In this document: positions 23,427 through 32,104 of the stretch, piece after piece
How the letters are laid out: each line of letters starts with the position of its first letter
Position numbering within the stretch: the stretch's first letter is position 1
Made by a program: the position numbers and the translations under genes
Notes under the pieces: model-generated
What the model saw: only the letters and a program-made list of their open reading frames with translations
The model's database searches: none
What the model was told of the DNA's origin: nothing
Assembly: GCF_008386585.1 (NCBI RefSeq)
Contig: NZ_VUOB01000085.1
Location: forward strand, 49,503 to 113,502
Reading direction: 5' to 3'
Source of the DNA: Solihabitans fulvus
GTDB lineage: Bacteria; Actinomycetota; Actinomycetes; Mycobacteriales; Pseudonocardiaceae
Length of the DNA: 64,000 nucleotides

Positions 23427-24785
23427 TCACGAACGGTCCTTGGCCAGCAGGTCGTCCACCAGCGCCGTGGTGTGCTTGCCGTCGCGGAACAGCGGCTGCG
23501 CCAGCACCTCCCGCAGGAACGGCACGGTGCTCTCCACCGCGTCGCCGGACACCCGCATCTCGCCGAGCGCGCGCTCCATCCTGGCCAGCGCCTGGTTCCG
23601 GTCGGGCGCCCAGACGATCACCTTGGCCAGCAACGGGTCGTAGTCGGGGGACACCACCCAGCCGGGGAACGCGTGCGTGTCGACCCTGGTGAACGGCCCG
23701 GTCGGCACGGTGAACTCGGTCAGCCTGCCTGGGGTCGGCAGGAACTCCCGCTCGGGGTCCTCGGCGTTGACGCGCACCTCGATCGAGCAGCCGTTCGGCC
23801 GGATGTCCTCCTGCCGCAACGAGAGCCGCTGGCCCGAGGCGACCGCCAGCTGCTCCCTGACCAGGTCGATGCCGGTGACCATCTCGGTGACCGGGTGCTC
23901 GACCTGGATGCGGCAGTTGACCTCCATGAAGTAGAACTCGCCGCGCTCGTCGACGAGGAACTCCACGGTGCCGGCGCCGACGTAGCCGACCGACAGCGCG
24001 CCCTGCACCGCCGCCCGGCCCATCCGCGCGGCCAGCTCCCGCTCCAGGTTGGGCGCTGGCGACTCCTCGACGAGCTTCTGGTGCCGGCGCTGCACCGAGC
24101 AGTCCCGCTCGCCGAGGTGCACCGCGTTGCCGTGTTGGTCGGCGAGGATCTGCACCTCGACGTGCCGAGCCGACTCCAGGTACCGCTCGACGTACACCCG
24201 CGCGTCGCCGAACACGGCCTGCGCCTGCGCCCGCGCGGTGCGGAACGCGTCGGCGAACTCGGCGGCCGACCGCACCACCGACATGCCCCGGCCACCGCCG
24301 CCCGCCGCGGCCTTGATGATCACCGGGTAGCCGATGTCGTCGGCGATCTCCTTGGCCAGCACGACGTTGTCCACCGCGCTCTTGCTGCCGGGCAGCATCG
24401 GCAGCCCGGCGTCGTCCATCAGCTTGCGGGCGCGGGACTTGTCGCCGAGGTCCGCGATCACCCGCGCGGGCGGCCCGATGAAGGTGATCCCGTACAGGTC
24501 GCAGATCTCGGCGAAGTCCGGGTCCTCGGACAGGAACCCGTAGCCGGGGTGGATGGCCTGCGCCCCGGTCTGCAACGCCGCCTCGATGATGGCGGAGGCG
24601 TTGCGGTAGCTGCGCCGCGCCTGCCCCGGCCCGATGTGCACGGTCCGGTCGGCGATCCTGGTGACCGCGGAGTCGAGGTCGCTGGTCGAGACGACGGCCA
24701 CGGTCCTGATGCCGAGTTCCCGGCAGGTCCGCGCGACCCGCACGGCGATCTCGCCTCGGTTCGCGATGAGCACGGTGGAGAACAC
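23427..24785 (-). CDS. accC: Biotin carboxylase subunit of bacterial-type acetyl-CoA carboxylase
   Basis: The 452-residue protein is a stand-alone biotin carboxylase: VLIANRGEIAVRVARTCREL at the N-terminus, ATP-grasp glycine loop KAAAGGGGRGMSV (~160), HQKLVEESPAP and the active-site EVNCRIQVEHPVTEM (~290). There is no carrier domain, so it works with the separate AccB upstream. It carboxylates biotin on AccB using ATP and bicarbonate. As the last gene of the megasynthase operon, it and AccB/AccDA probably supply malonyl-CoA to that pathway. Standalone AccC is unusual for actinomycetes, where the AccA3-type fusion is the rule. Confidence 0.92.
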   Translation of the reverse strand: MFSTVLIANRGEIAVRVARTCRELGIRTVAVVSTSDLDSAVTRIADRTVHIGPGQARRSYRNASAIIEAALQTGAQAIHPGYGFLSEDPDFAEICDLYGITFIGPPARVIADLGDKSRARKLMDDAGLPMLPGSKSAVDNVVLAKEIADDIGYPVIIKAAAGGGGRGMSVVRSAAEFADAFRTARAQAQAVFGDARVYVERYLESARHVEVQILADQHGNAVHLGERDCSVQRRHQKLVEESPAPNLERELAARMGRAAVQGALSVGYVGAGTVEFLVDERGEFYFMEVNCRIQVEHPVTEMVTGIDLVREQLAVASGQRLSLRQEDIRPNGCSIEVRVNAEDPEREFLPTPGRLTEFTVPTGPFTRVDTHAFPGWVVSPDYDPLLAKVIVWAPDRNQALARMERALGEMRVSGDAVESTVPFLREVLAQPLFRDGKHTTALVDDLLAKDRS

Positions 24786-24817
24786 CGCTCAGCTCCTTTC
24801 GTTGCGGCGCTGTGGAC

Positions 24818-25261
24818 TCAACGGGTGTCGATGGCGATGAGCCGCTGGCCGTACTCCACCGGGGCGCCGTCGGCCGCCAGGATCTCCACCACCCGGCCGG
24901 ACAGCTCCGCCTTCACCGGGTTCATCAGCTTCATCGCCTCCAGGATGCCGACCTGCTGGCCCTCGGTGATCACGTCGTCGACGGCGACGAACGGTTCGGC
25001 GCCGGGTTCCGGCGAGTGATAGAAGGTGCCGATGGTGGGGGCGTGCAGGTAACGCAGGTGGCTCTGCTCGGCCTCGGCGACCTCGACCGGCGGCGCGGCC
25101 GACACCACGGTGGTCGCCGGGTCCCACTCGATGACCAGGCTCGCGGAGTGCGAGCTCAGCTCGATCTTCCTCGGCGGCCGCGTCGCCGCGCCGAGCAGCC
25201 GGACCACGGTGCGGGACAACGCGTCGAGGTCCTGCTCGGGCTGGTCGGGGTGCTCAGTCAT
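24818..25261 (-). CDS. accB: Biotin carboxyl carrier protein (AccB)
   Basis: The 147-residue protein has the AccB layout: a poorly conserved N-terminal part, then LHAPTIGTFYHSPEPGAEPF (the APMxGTFY 'thumb' region) and the biotinyl motif EAMKLMN (Lys ~111) in a C-terminal hammerhead. It shuttles carboxybiotin from AccC to the carboxyltransferase. It overlaps the accDA gene by eight bases and lies 32 bases before accC. BirA encoded at 51.5 kb would be the likely ligase. Confidence 0.93.
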   Translation of the reverse strand: MTEHPDQPEQDLDALSRTVVRLLGAATRPPRKIELSSHSASLVIEWDPATTVVSAAPPVEVAEAEQSHLRYLHAPTIGTFYHSPEPGAEPFVAVDDVITEGQQVGILEAMKLMNPVKAELSGRVVEILAADGAPVEYGQRLIAIDTR

Positions 25262-26951
25262 CGGCGGCCTCCAACTGGTCGCGGGTGATGGGTCCGTAGC
25301 CGCGGAACCGGACGCGGCGGTCCTCGACGAGTTCGTCGGGGGAGAGTTCGAGCAGTTCCCGCAGGGCGGCGCCGACCGACGCGCGCAGCAGCGCCGCGGC
25401 CCTCGTTGGGTGGTCGGTGTGCGAACCGCCCGCAGGCTCCGGAATGACGCCGTCCACGAAGCCGTCGCGCAGCAGCTCGTGCGCGGCGACGCGGAGCGCG
25501 GCGGCGGCCCTCGGCGCCTCCTCCGCCGTCTTCCACAGGATCGCGGCGCACCCCTCCGGGCTGATCACCGAGTAGACGGCGTTCTCCAGCGCGTACACGC
25601 GGTTGGCCACGGCCAGCGCGAGCGCGCCGCCGCTGCCGCCCTCGCCGGTGATCACCGCGACCACCGGCACCCGCAGCGTGGACATCAGCCGCAGGTTCTC
25701 CGCGATGGCGATGGCCTGGCCCTGTTCCTCGGCGATGACGCCCGGGTACGCGCCGGGGGTGTCGATCAGCGTGACGATCGGCAGCCGGAGCTTCGCGGCC
25801 ACCCGCATCAGCCTGGCGGCCTTGCGGTAGCCGGCCGGGCTGGCCATGCCGAAGTTGCGGGACACCCGTTCCTGCATGGTGCGGCCCTTCTCGGTGCCGA
25901 TCACCACCAGCGGCTGGCCGTGCAGCCAGCCGAACCCGCCGACGATCGCCGAGCAGTCCTCGCCAGCCCGGTCGCCGCGCAGCTCGTAGAACCCGTCCAG
26001 CGCGTGGTGCAGGTAGTCCGAGGTCGCCGGCCGCTCGGTGTGCCGCGCCAGCCGCACGTGGTCCCACGCCGCCCGGTTGGCGAGCCGGTCGGGGTCGGTG
26101 ATCAGCGGGCCGACGTGCGGCAGGTCCGTGTCCTGCTTCCGTTGGCGCGCAACGGACAGCAGCCGCGCGAGCGTGGCGCGCAGCGTCGACCTCGGCTGGA
26201 TGTCGTCGATCAGCCCGCGCTTGAGCAGGAACTCCGCCGTCTGGAAACCCTTGGGCAGCTTCTGTCGCACGGTCTGCTCGATCACCCGCCGACCCGCGAA
26301 ACCCATCCGTGCGGCCGGTTCCGCGATGATCACGTCGGTGAGCGTGGCGAAGGACGCGGCCACCCCGCCGTAGGTCGGGTCGGTGATCAGCGACAGCGTC
26401 AGGATGCCGGCCTCGTCCAGCGCGGCCAGGGCCTGACTGGTCTTGGCCATCTGCATCAGGGAGTACAGGCCCTCCTGCATGCGCGCGCCGCCGGAGGCGG
26501 TCACGATCAGCAGCGGCACCCGGTCGGCGAGCGCGCGCTCGGCCGCGAGCGTGATCAGCTCGCCGGTGGCGGAACCGAGGCTGCCGGCGAGGAAGCGGAA
26601 GTCCATCACCGCGGCGATGACCGGATTCCCGTTGATGGTCCCGGAAACGCAGACCACGGCCTCGGTAAGGCCGGTCTGGTCGACAGCCCGGTCGAACCGG
26701 CGGGGATAGGGCTGCGTGTCGGCGAACCCCGGGGTGACCAAGGCGAAGCGCGGCGTCGGCAGCGGCGTGACCGAACCGGCGTCGAACAGCAGCTCGATCC
26801 GTTGCGGCGCGGTCAGTTGGCCGTGCCAGCCGCATTCCGAGCAGACCCGCTGGTCCCGGACGAACCGCTTCTGGAAGATCAGCGCGCCGCACCGCTGGCA
26901 GCCCTGCCAGACGGTCTCGGTGGCGACCGTCGCGTCGAGTGTGTGGGACAT
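25254..26951 (-). CDS. accDA: Fused acetyl-CoA carboxylase carboxyltransferase, beta-alpha (AccDA)
   Basis: This 565-residue protein joins AccD and AccA in one chain. The AccD part (~1-290) has the zinc finger CQRC...CSEC (C18, C21, C37, C40) and GSLGSATGELITLAAERAL, ASGGARMQEG. The AccA part (~300-560) has FELRGDRAGED, TEKGRTMQERV, GMASPAGYRKAARLM, IDTPGAYPG and ITGEGGSGGALAL, all hallmarks of bacterial AccA. It transfers CO2 from carboxybiotin to acetyl-CoA, giving malonyl-CoA. This E. coli-type enzyme is distinct from the AccD/AccE system at 49-51 kb. It starts 18 bases after the P450 stop codon, within the megasynthase operon. Confidence 0.93.
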   Translation of the reverse strand: MSHTLDATVATETVWQGCQRCGALIFQKRFVRDQRVCSECGWHGQLTAPQRIELLFDAGSVTPLPTPRFALVTPGFADTQPYPRRFDRAVDQTGLTEAVVCVSGTINGNPVIAAVMDFRFLAGSLGSATGELITLAAERALADRVPLLIVTASGGARMQEGLYSLMQMAKTSQALAALDEAGILTLSLITDPTYGGVAASFATLTDVIIAEPAARMGFAGRRVIEQTVRQKLPKGFQTAEFLLKRGLIDDIQPRSTLRATLARLLSVARQRKQDTDLPHVGPLITDPDRLANRAAWDHVRLARHTERPATSDYLHHALDGFYELRGDRAGEDCSAIVGGFGWLHGQPLVVIGTEKGRTMQERVSRNFGMASPAGYRKAARLMRVAAKLRLPIVTLIDTPGAYPGVIAEEQGQAIAIAENLRLMSTLRVPVVAVITGEGGSGGALALAVANRVYALENAVYSVISPEGCAAILWKTAEEAPRAAAALRVAAHELLRDGFVDGVIPEPAGGSHTDHPTRAAALLRASVGAALRELLELSPDELVEDRRVRFRGYGPITRDQLEAADD

Positions 26952-26969
26952 GGTGGACGCTCCTCTTCG

Positions 26970-28208
26970 CTAGCCGAACGTGAGCGGCACGACGTGCGGG
27001 CCCCGGAAGGTCGGCGTCGCGGTCCGGTGCACCCCGTCGAGGTCGACCTTCGGGTTGGGGATCCGTTCGGCGAACAGCCGGATCGCGGTCTCGTTGACCA
27101 GCTGGCCGAGCTGGCCGCCCAGGCAGTAGTGGATCCCGTGGCCGAGCGAGAGGTTCTGCACCGGCTCGCGGTCGGGGTCGAGCCGGTCGGGGTCGGGGAA
27201 CTTGGCCGGGTCGCGGTGCGCCGCGCCCATCCACACGAACAGTTCCTGCCCGGCCTCGATCTGCTGGCCGGCCAGCTCGACCGCTTCGGACGCGCGGCGC
27301 TTGGTCAGCTGCACCGAGGAGTCGTAGCGCATGAACTCCGGCGTGGCGTCGGGCACCAGCGACGGCTCGGCCGCGATCCGCTCGAACACCTCGGGGTTGG
27401 CCAGCAGCGACAGGGCGGTGTTGCCGATCTGGTGCGCCGTGGTGGTCTGGCCCGCGGTGAGCAGGAAGATCAGGTTGCCGAGCAGCTCCTCCTCGCTGTC
27501 GAACCCGCCCTCAGCGTCGGCGGCGGCCAGCACGCCGAGCAGGTCGTCGGTCGGGTTCTCCCTGCGCAGCGCGATCTGCTCGCGGAAGTAGTCCATGTAC
27601 TTGCCGAGGTTGGCGAGGTGGAACTCGGGGTGCTCGCGGCTGAGCGGGCCGCCGTCGACCAGCACGCCCCAGCTCAGGATCCGTTTCCACACCTTGTCCC
27701 GGTCGCTCTGCGGCACGCCGATGACCTTGCACACCATCGCGGACGGCAGCGCCATGGCGAACTCGCCCATGAAGTCCATCTCGCCCCGGCCGGCCACCCG
27801 ATCGAGCAGCTCGTTGCCGACCTGCTCGATCTCCGGGCGCATCTTCTCCACCGCGCGCGGCAGGAACGGCTTGGCCATCAGCTTGCGCAGCCTGGTGTGC
27901 TGCGGCGGGTCGGCGACGAAAACCTGCTCCGCCAACGCCTTCAGCGACGAGGCGACCTGCGGCGGGCTGCCGGCCGGGGCGCGGCTCGGGTCCCACTGCG
28001 CCCGCCGCGCGGACAGCCTCGGATCGCGCAGCGCCTGGATCGCGGCGTCGTAGCCGGTGACCATCCACGCGCCGTCCTCGCCCATGTGCCTGTCCCAGAA
28101 CACGGGCGAGACCTCACGGATCCGTCGGTAGAGCGGGTAGGGGTCGACCACGTACTCCGGCTCGTAGACGGCCATCATGGTGAGGTCGCTCGTGGTGATC
28201 TGTGCCAT
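26970..28208 (-). CDS. Cytochrome P450, bacterial class I type
   Basis: The 412-residue P450 has the K-helix E-x-x-R (EFMR, 291-294), heme loop LSLGHGIHYCLGGQLG (ligand C362) and a bacterial-type layout like CYP105/CYP107. The I-helix reads TAGQTTTAH (251-259), so the acidic residue usual before the conserved Thr is replaced by Thr, a change found in some P450s with altered oxygen activation. It needs ferredoxin and reductase from elsewhere. The ATG at 28,208 has GGGGG nine bases upstream; a GTG at 28,235 is possible but lacks a ribosome site. It lies between the KR/DH and AccDA genes, so it is likely a tailoring hydroxylase or epoxidase of the cluster product. Confidence 0.92.
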   Translation of the reverse strand: MAQITTSDLTMMAVYEPEYVVDPYPLYRRIREVSPVFWDRHMGEDGAWMVTGYDAAIQALRDPRLSARRAQWDPSRAPAGSPPQVASSLKALAEQVFVADPPQHTRLRKLMAKPFLPRAVEKMRPEIEQVGNELLDRVAGRGEMDFMGEFAMALPSAMVCKVIGVPQSDRDKVWKRILSWGVLVDGGPLSREHPEFHLANLGKYMDYFREQIALRRENPTDDLLGVLAAADAEGGFDSEEELLGNLIFLLTAGQTTTAHQIGNTALSLLANPEVFERIAAEPSLVPDATPEFMRYDSSVQLTKRRASEAVELAGQQIEAGQELFVWMGAAHRDPAKFPDPDRLDPDREPVQNLSLGHGIHYCLGGQLGQLVNETAIRLFAERIPNPKVDLDGVHRTATPTFRGPHVVPLTFG

Positions 28209-28269
28209 GTCGCTGTGCCCCCAGCCCTTCGTCACATCGTGTGTGGTTTGTCGGTTCGATCAGCGCGGC

Positions 28270-30627
28270 TCACCAGGTCAGGCCGGTCACGCTGAACACG
28301 GGGAGGCCGGTGGCCGCGTTCAGCGCCGACCAGTCGCCTTCGGCCGGCCCGGCGAGGATCCGCGTCGGGCCGTTCGTGGTGTCGTGCAAGGAGATCCGCG
28401 CCGCCGCGAGCCGCGCGCCCGCGCCGCCCGAGGCGAACCGCAGGACGTTCTCCATGGCGGCAAGGGGAAGCCGGGCCACCGGCGCGACGGGCATCGCCCA
28501 GACGTCCTCCGGCGGGCTCGGCCGCACCTGCGCGTCGGCCCCGCGCGCCGCCGCGAACACCAGGCCGCGCCAGCGCAGCCGGGACGCGGCGGGCTCGGTC
28601 GGCGTGCGCCAGCCGCGACCCGGTGCGGCGGGCCGCGCCGGCATGTCCCCGGCGCGGCGGAACACCAGGCGCAGCGCGGCGACCTCGACCTCGACCTCCG
28701 GCCGCGCCGGGTCGCGGTAGCCAGCGCGCACCACCCACTCGCCGTCCCGGTGGCCGCCGGTGGTCTCGCGCAGCAGCGTGACCGCTCCGCCGACCAGCCG
28801 CAGCGCGTCGGGGTGCACGACCAGGTCCTCGATCCGGTCCAGCCGCAGGTCGGGCAGGTCGTCGGGCTGCATCCACTCGGCGGCCCAGATCGCGTTGTCC
28901 AGCAACACACTCACGGGCAGCGCCTCCGCGCCGTCGACCAGGAAGTCGGTCAGCGCTGGCGACCACGCCTGGTCGAGCGACACCGTGGCGAGCATCGAGC
29001 GGTGCGGCGCGTTGGTGTGCACCGAGCCGAGGTGGAAGATCTTCGGGAACACCTCGGCGAAGCCGGGCAGGTCGCGGGTCGCGGGATAGCCGCGCGCCTG
29101 GATCGGGCTCAGCGCCCGGCCGAGCGGGCCGACGTAGGTGATCTCCTCGGCCGAGCCGGCGCGCAGTTCCTGTTGCCAGCGCTGGATTCCCTCGTCGATG
29201 TCCAACGCGGCCATGTAGCGCAGCGTCGCCTCGAAGTTGGCCACCATGCCGAGCTGGTTCCAGGTCGGCCAGCACAGCGTCATCACCGGGAAGCCGACCT
29301 GGTGGCCGGCCCACAGGCCCAGCCTGGCCAGGCCGTCGTTGGCCGCGCCGTAGTCGAGCTGGCCGACCATGCCGCCGAGCCGCCCGGTCAGCGAACCGAC
29401 GTTGCAGAAGAACTTCAGGTCGCGGCCGCGCACCCGCTCGAACAGGTTGACGAAGCCGTCGATCTTGGTGCCGACGGTCCGCAGGAAGTCCTCGTCCGAC
29501 TTCTTCGGCAGCCGCGTCGGCGAGTCGATCCCGGCGTTGTGCACGACCCCGGTGAGGTCGTCGCCGAGGCGGCCGAGCAGCGCGGAAACCTGGGCCGCGT
29601 CGGTGAAGTCGCACGGCGCGTACTCGATGCGCAGCCCGTCGCGCCGCGCGCCAACGATGTGCTCGTACAGCTCGCGGTCCCTGCGCAGCCGCTCGATGTC
29701 CGCGCGGATCTCGGCGACCCTGCGGCCCTCGCGGTGCGCCGACCACAGCCCGCGCTCGAAGTCGCGGAACTCCTCGTCGGTCAGCCCGGCCCACGGCTCC
29801 GCGCCCGTCGGCAGCGGCCCGCGCCCGGTAACCACCACCCGGCAGCCGAAGTCGGCGGCCAGCGAGTGGGCCAGCCGGAACCCGATGCCCCGGCCGCCGC
29901 CGGAGACCAGCACCAGGTCGTCGCGGCCGAGCGACACCGTCGGCGCGGCGGCGTCCTGCCGGCGCGGCTCCAGCGTGTGCCGCCTGCCGCCGTGCCAGCC
30001 GATCTCGAACAGGCCCCAGCGGCCGAACTCGGCGGCCACGATCTCGGGCAGCCGCGCCAGGTCGGCCGCGCCGACGTCGACGACCTTCACGTTGCAGTTC
30101 GGGATCTCCCGGTGCACGGTCTTCGCCAGCCCGGCCCAGATCCCGCCCAACGGCTGCCGGATCTCGGCGTCGCCCCGGTAGCCCATGCCGCCGTCGAGGT
30201 AGGTGACCGCGAGATAGCCGAGCCGCTCGGCGTCGACCTCCTGCGACCAGTCCGCGTAGCAGCCGCGCAACGCGGCGACCGAACGCAGCAGGGCGGCGCG
30301 GTACGCGTCGTGCCGGCCGGGCACGAACGGCTCGTCCAGGGTGAGGTCCACCAGGCCGTCCGGGAGCTCGCCGTCCACCAGGCACGGTTGGCCGTCCGCC
30401 GCCGCGACGGCGTTCGCGCCGGCCGCGCGGAGCGCGAGCACCACCCGGCGCGCGGTGTCCCGGTCGCCGCCGAGCACGACCAGGCGCGCGCCGCGCAACC
30501 GGTCGGCCGGGCCGTCCGGCAGGTCGTGCGTCGGCGTCAGCCGCCACACCAGCCGGCTGGTGGGTTGGACGGCCCGGTCGGGCGGTGCGAGGACCGCCCG
30601 ACCGACCGTCTCAGGTAACGCGGTCAT
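28270..30627 (-). CDS. Trans-acting ketoreductase with degenerate dehydratase domain (PUFA/hgl-type)
   Basis: The 785-residue protein has a structural pseudo-KR half (~1-225), then a catalytic KR (~235-500) with the NADPH loop VSGGGRGIGF (~242-250), Asn in VVHNAGID, S412 in NVGSLTGR and Y426 in GQLDYGAAN. This matches the KR of PfaA/PfaC- and HglD-like synthases. The last ~250 residues (from ~530) resemble a hot-dog DH half: FLVDGAEALP matches the H-x-x-x-G-x-x-x-x-P motif, but the catalytic His is Phe, so dehydration activity is doubtful. It may be a scaffold or a chain-length factor-like domain. Start ATGA overlaps the second P450 gene's stop. It acts on ACP-bound intermediates with the 2,033-residue synthase. 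Confidence 0.85.
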   Translation of the reverse strand: MTALPETVGRAVLAPPDRAVQPTSRLVWRLTPTHDLPDGPADRLRGARLVVLGGDRDTARRVVLALRAAGANAVAAADGQPCLVDGELPDGLVDLTLDEPFVPGRHDAYRAALLRSVAALRGCYADWSQEVDAERLGYLAVTYLDGGMGYRGDAEIRQPLGGIWAGLAKTVHREIPNCNVKVVDVGAADLARLPEIVAAEFGRWGLFEIGWHGGRRHTLEPRRQDAAAPTVSLGRDDLVLVSGGGRGIGFRLAHSLAADFGCRVVVTGRGPLPTGAEPWAGLTDEEFRDFERGLWSAHREGRRVAEIRADIERLRRDRELYEHIVGARRDGLRIEYAPCDFTDAAQVSALLGRLGDDLTGVVHNAGIDSPTRLPKKSDEDFLRTVGTKIDGFVNLFERVRGRDLKFFCNVGSLTGRLGGMVGQLDYGAANDGLARLGLWAGHQVGFPVMTLCWPTWNQLGMVANFEATLRYMAALDIDEGIQRWQQELRAGSAEEITYVGPLGRALSPIQARGYPATRDLPGFAEVFPKIFHLGSVHTNAPHRSMLATVSLDQAWSPALTDFLVDGAEALPVSVLLDNAIWAAEWMQPDDLPDLRLDRIEDLVVHPDALRLVGGAVTLLRETTGGHRDGEWVVRAGYRDPARPEVEVEVAALRLVFRRAGDMPARPAAPGRGWRTPTEPAASRLRWRGLVFAAARGADAQVRPSPPEDVWAMPVAPVARLPLAAMENVLRFASGGAGARLAAARISLHDTTNGPTRILAGPAEGDWSALNAATGLPVFSVTGLTW

Positions 30628-32042
30628 CGCGTCGCTGCCGCTGGCTGCGTGACGGGCGTGATGGTCATCAGCACCTGCGGCAGCGGCCGCAGCGAGACCA
30701 GCGCCCCTGGTGTCACCGGGTGGCCGGGCACCAGGCTGAGCTGGTACCGCTGCACGATCATGGCCACCGCGAGCTGGATCTCCAGCAGCGCGAGGTCCAT
30801 GCCGATGCACTTGCGCGCGCCGCCGCCGAACGGGAAGTACGCGTACCTGTCCCGGTTCTGCTGCCCCTGACCCTCCGCGCCGCCCTGGTGCGCGGGGCAG
30901 AACCGCTTCGGGTCGAACGCCTCGGGGTTGTCCCAGGTCTCCGGGTTGTGGTGCGCGGCGTAAGGCGGGATCAGGACCGTGCTGCCGGCCGGGATGTGGT
31001 AGCCGCCGATGGTGTCGTCGGCGACGGCATCCCTTGGGAACAGCCAGATCGGCGGGTACAGCCGCAGCGCCTCGTCGACGACCTGGCGCAGGAACGGCAG
31101 GCTCGTCAGGTCCTCCGCGGTGGGCACCCGGCCGCCGAGCACGCCGGCCAGCTCGGCCTCGAGCTCGCGGCGCACCTCCGGGTACTGCGCGATGGCGTAC
31201 AGCGTCCAGGTCAGGCCGCAGCCGGTGGTCTCGTGACCGGCCAGGAACAGCGTCTTGAGCTCGGCGCGGATCTCCCGCTGGCTCCACGGGTCGCCGTTCT
31301 CCTTGCGGGCCGCCAACAACGCGTTGACCAGGTCGTCCGGCCGGCCGCCGCCGTTGCGGTGCAGCTCGATGATCTCGTCCATGACGTCGTTGAGATCCTG
31401 CTGGTAGCGCTTGAGGTCGCGCTGGTACTTCGTCGGGATCCAGCGCGGCAGCATCTGCTTGACCTCGCCGGTGAGGATCATCGCCTTGAAGGAGAAGCGA
31501 ACCGCCGGCATCAGCCGGTCCGACCAGTCGCGCAGGTCGACGCCGAGCAGCATCGTCCCGAGCACACCCATCGCCAGCCACATCATGTCGTTGGTGATGT
31601 CGACCGGTTCCTTGTCGGCGGACGGCTTCGCCCACTTCTCCAACAGGTCGTTGGTGGTGTCGGTGATGATCCCCGCGTTGGCCCGCAGCTTCACCTTGTG
31701 GAAGAACGGCTGGCTGACCGCCCGCTTGGCCTTCCACTCCGCGCCGTCGGTGGTGAGCATGCCCCTGCCGAAGAACAGGTTGAAGCCACGGTAGAACTTG
31801 CCGCGGACGTAGTTCTTCGCGTTGTCCTGCAACACGTGCTTGACGTGCTCGGGCTCGGTGATCTGGTGCACCTCGTACGGCCCGAGCTTCACCCTGCTGA
31901 TGCCGCCGTACTGACGCTGGAGTTCGAGCAGCAGCTTGAGGGTGTCCTTCTGGAAGCTGCTCAGCGCGCCGAACAGGAACTTGCCCTCCGGTCCGGGCGC
32001 CCGCTCTCCGGTCGTCGTTGTGCCGTCAGTGGACTCTGGCAC
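30624..32042 (-). CDS. Cytochrome P450, fatty-acid-hydroxylase-like
   Basis: The 472-residue P450 carries I-helix FLAGHETT (~266-273), K-helix EALR (324-327), the PERF-like AFDPKRF and heme loop YFPFGGGARKCIGMDL (ligand C412). The glycine-rich FPFGGGARKCIG form and the long meander resemble the CYP102/CYP110 and eukaryote-like class that oxidise long-chain fatty acids, unlike the other P450 here. The GTG start at 32,042 is preceded by AAGGAG. It lies directly after the megasynthase gene and overlaps the KR gene, so terminal or sub-terminal oxidation of the acyl product is a reasonable expectation. Confidence 0.92.
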   Translation of the reverse strand: MPESTDGTTTTGERAPGPEGKFLFGALSSFQKDTLKLLLELQRQYGGISRVKLGPYEVHQITEPEHVKHVLQDNAKNYVRGKFYRGFNLFFGRGMLTTDGAEWKAKRAVSQPFFHKVKLRANAGIITDTTNDLLEKWAKPSADKEPVDITNDMMWLAMGVLGTMLLGVDLRDWSDRLMPAVRFSFKAMILTGEVKQMLPRWIPTKYQRDLKRYQQDLNDVMDEIIELHRNGGGRPDDLVNALLAARKENGDPWSQREIRAELKTLFLAGHETTGCGLTWTLYAIAQYPEVRRELEAELAGVLGGRVPTAEDLTSLPFLRQVVDEALRLYPPIWLFPRDAVADDTIGGYHIPAGSTVLIPPYAAHHNPETWDNPEAFDPKRFCPAHQGGAEGQGQQNRDRYAYFPFGGGARKCIGMDLALLEIQLAVAMIVQRYQLSLVPGHPVTPGALVSLRPLPQVLMTITPVTQPAAATR

Positions 32043-32104
32043 GGAATTCTCCTTCGTCGGGTTCGATCCTGTGCTGAGCCGGATCCCGTGCTGGGCGGGC
32101 CCGC

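Noticed and set aside
25110..28295. 1,061-codon plus-strand frame opposite accDA and the P450 gene
   Set aside because: Antisense shadow. The opposite strand encodes intact AccA/AccD and P450 motifs.
30628..31737. Longer version of the KR protein (1,155 codons)
   Set aside because: The extra 370 codons are the out-of-frame shadow of the P450 gene; ATG 30,627 overlaps the P450 stop and precedes the conserved region.
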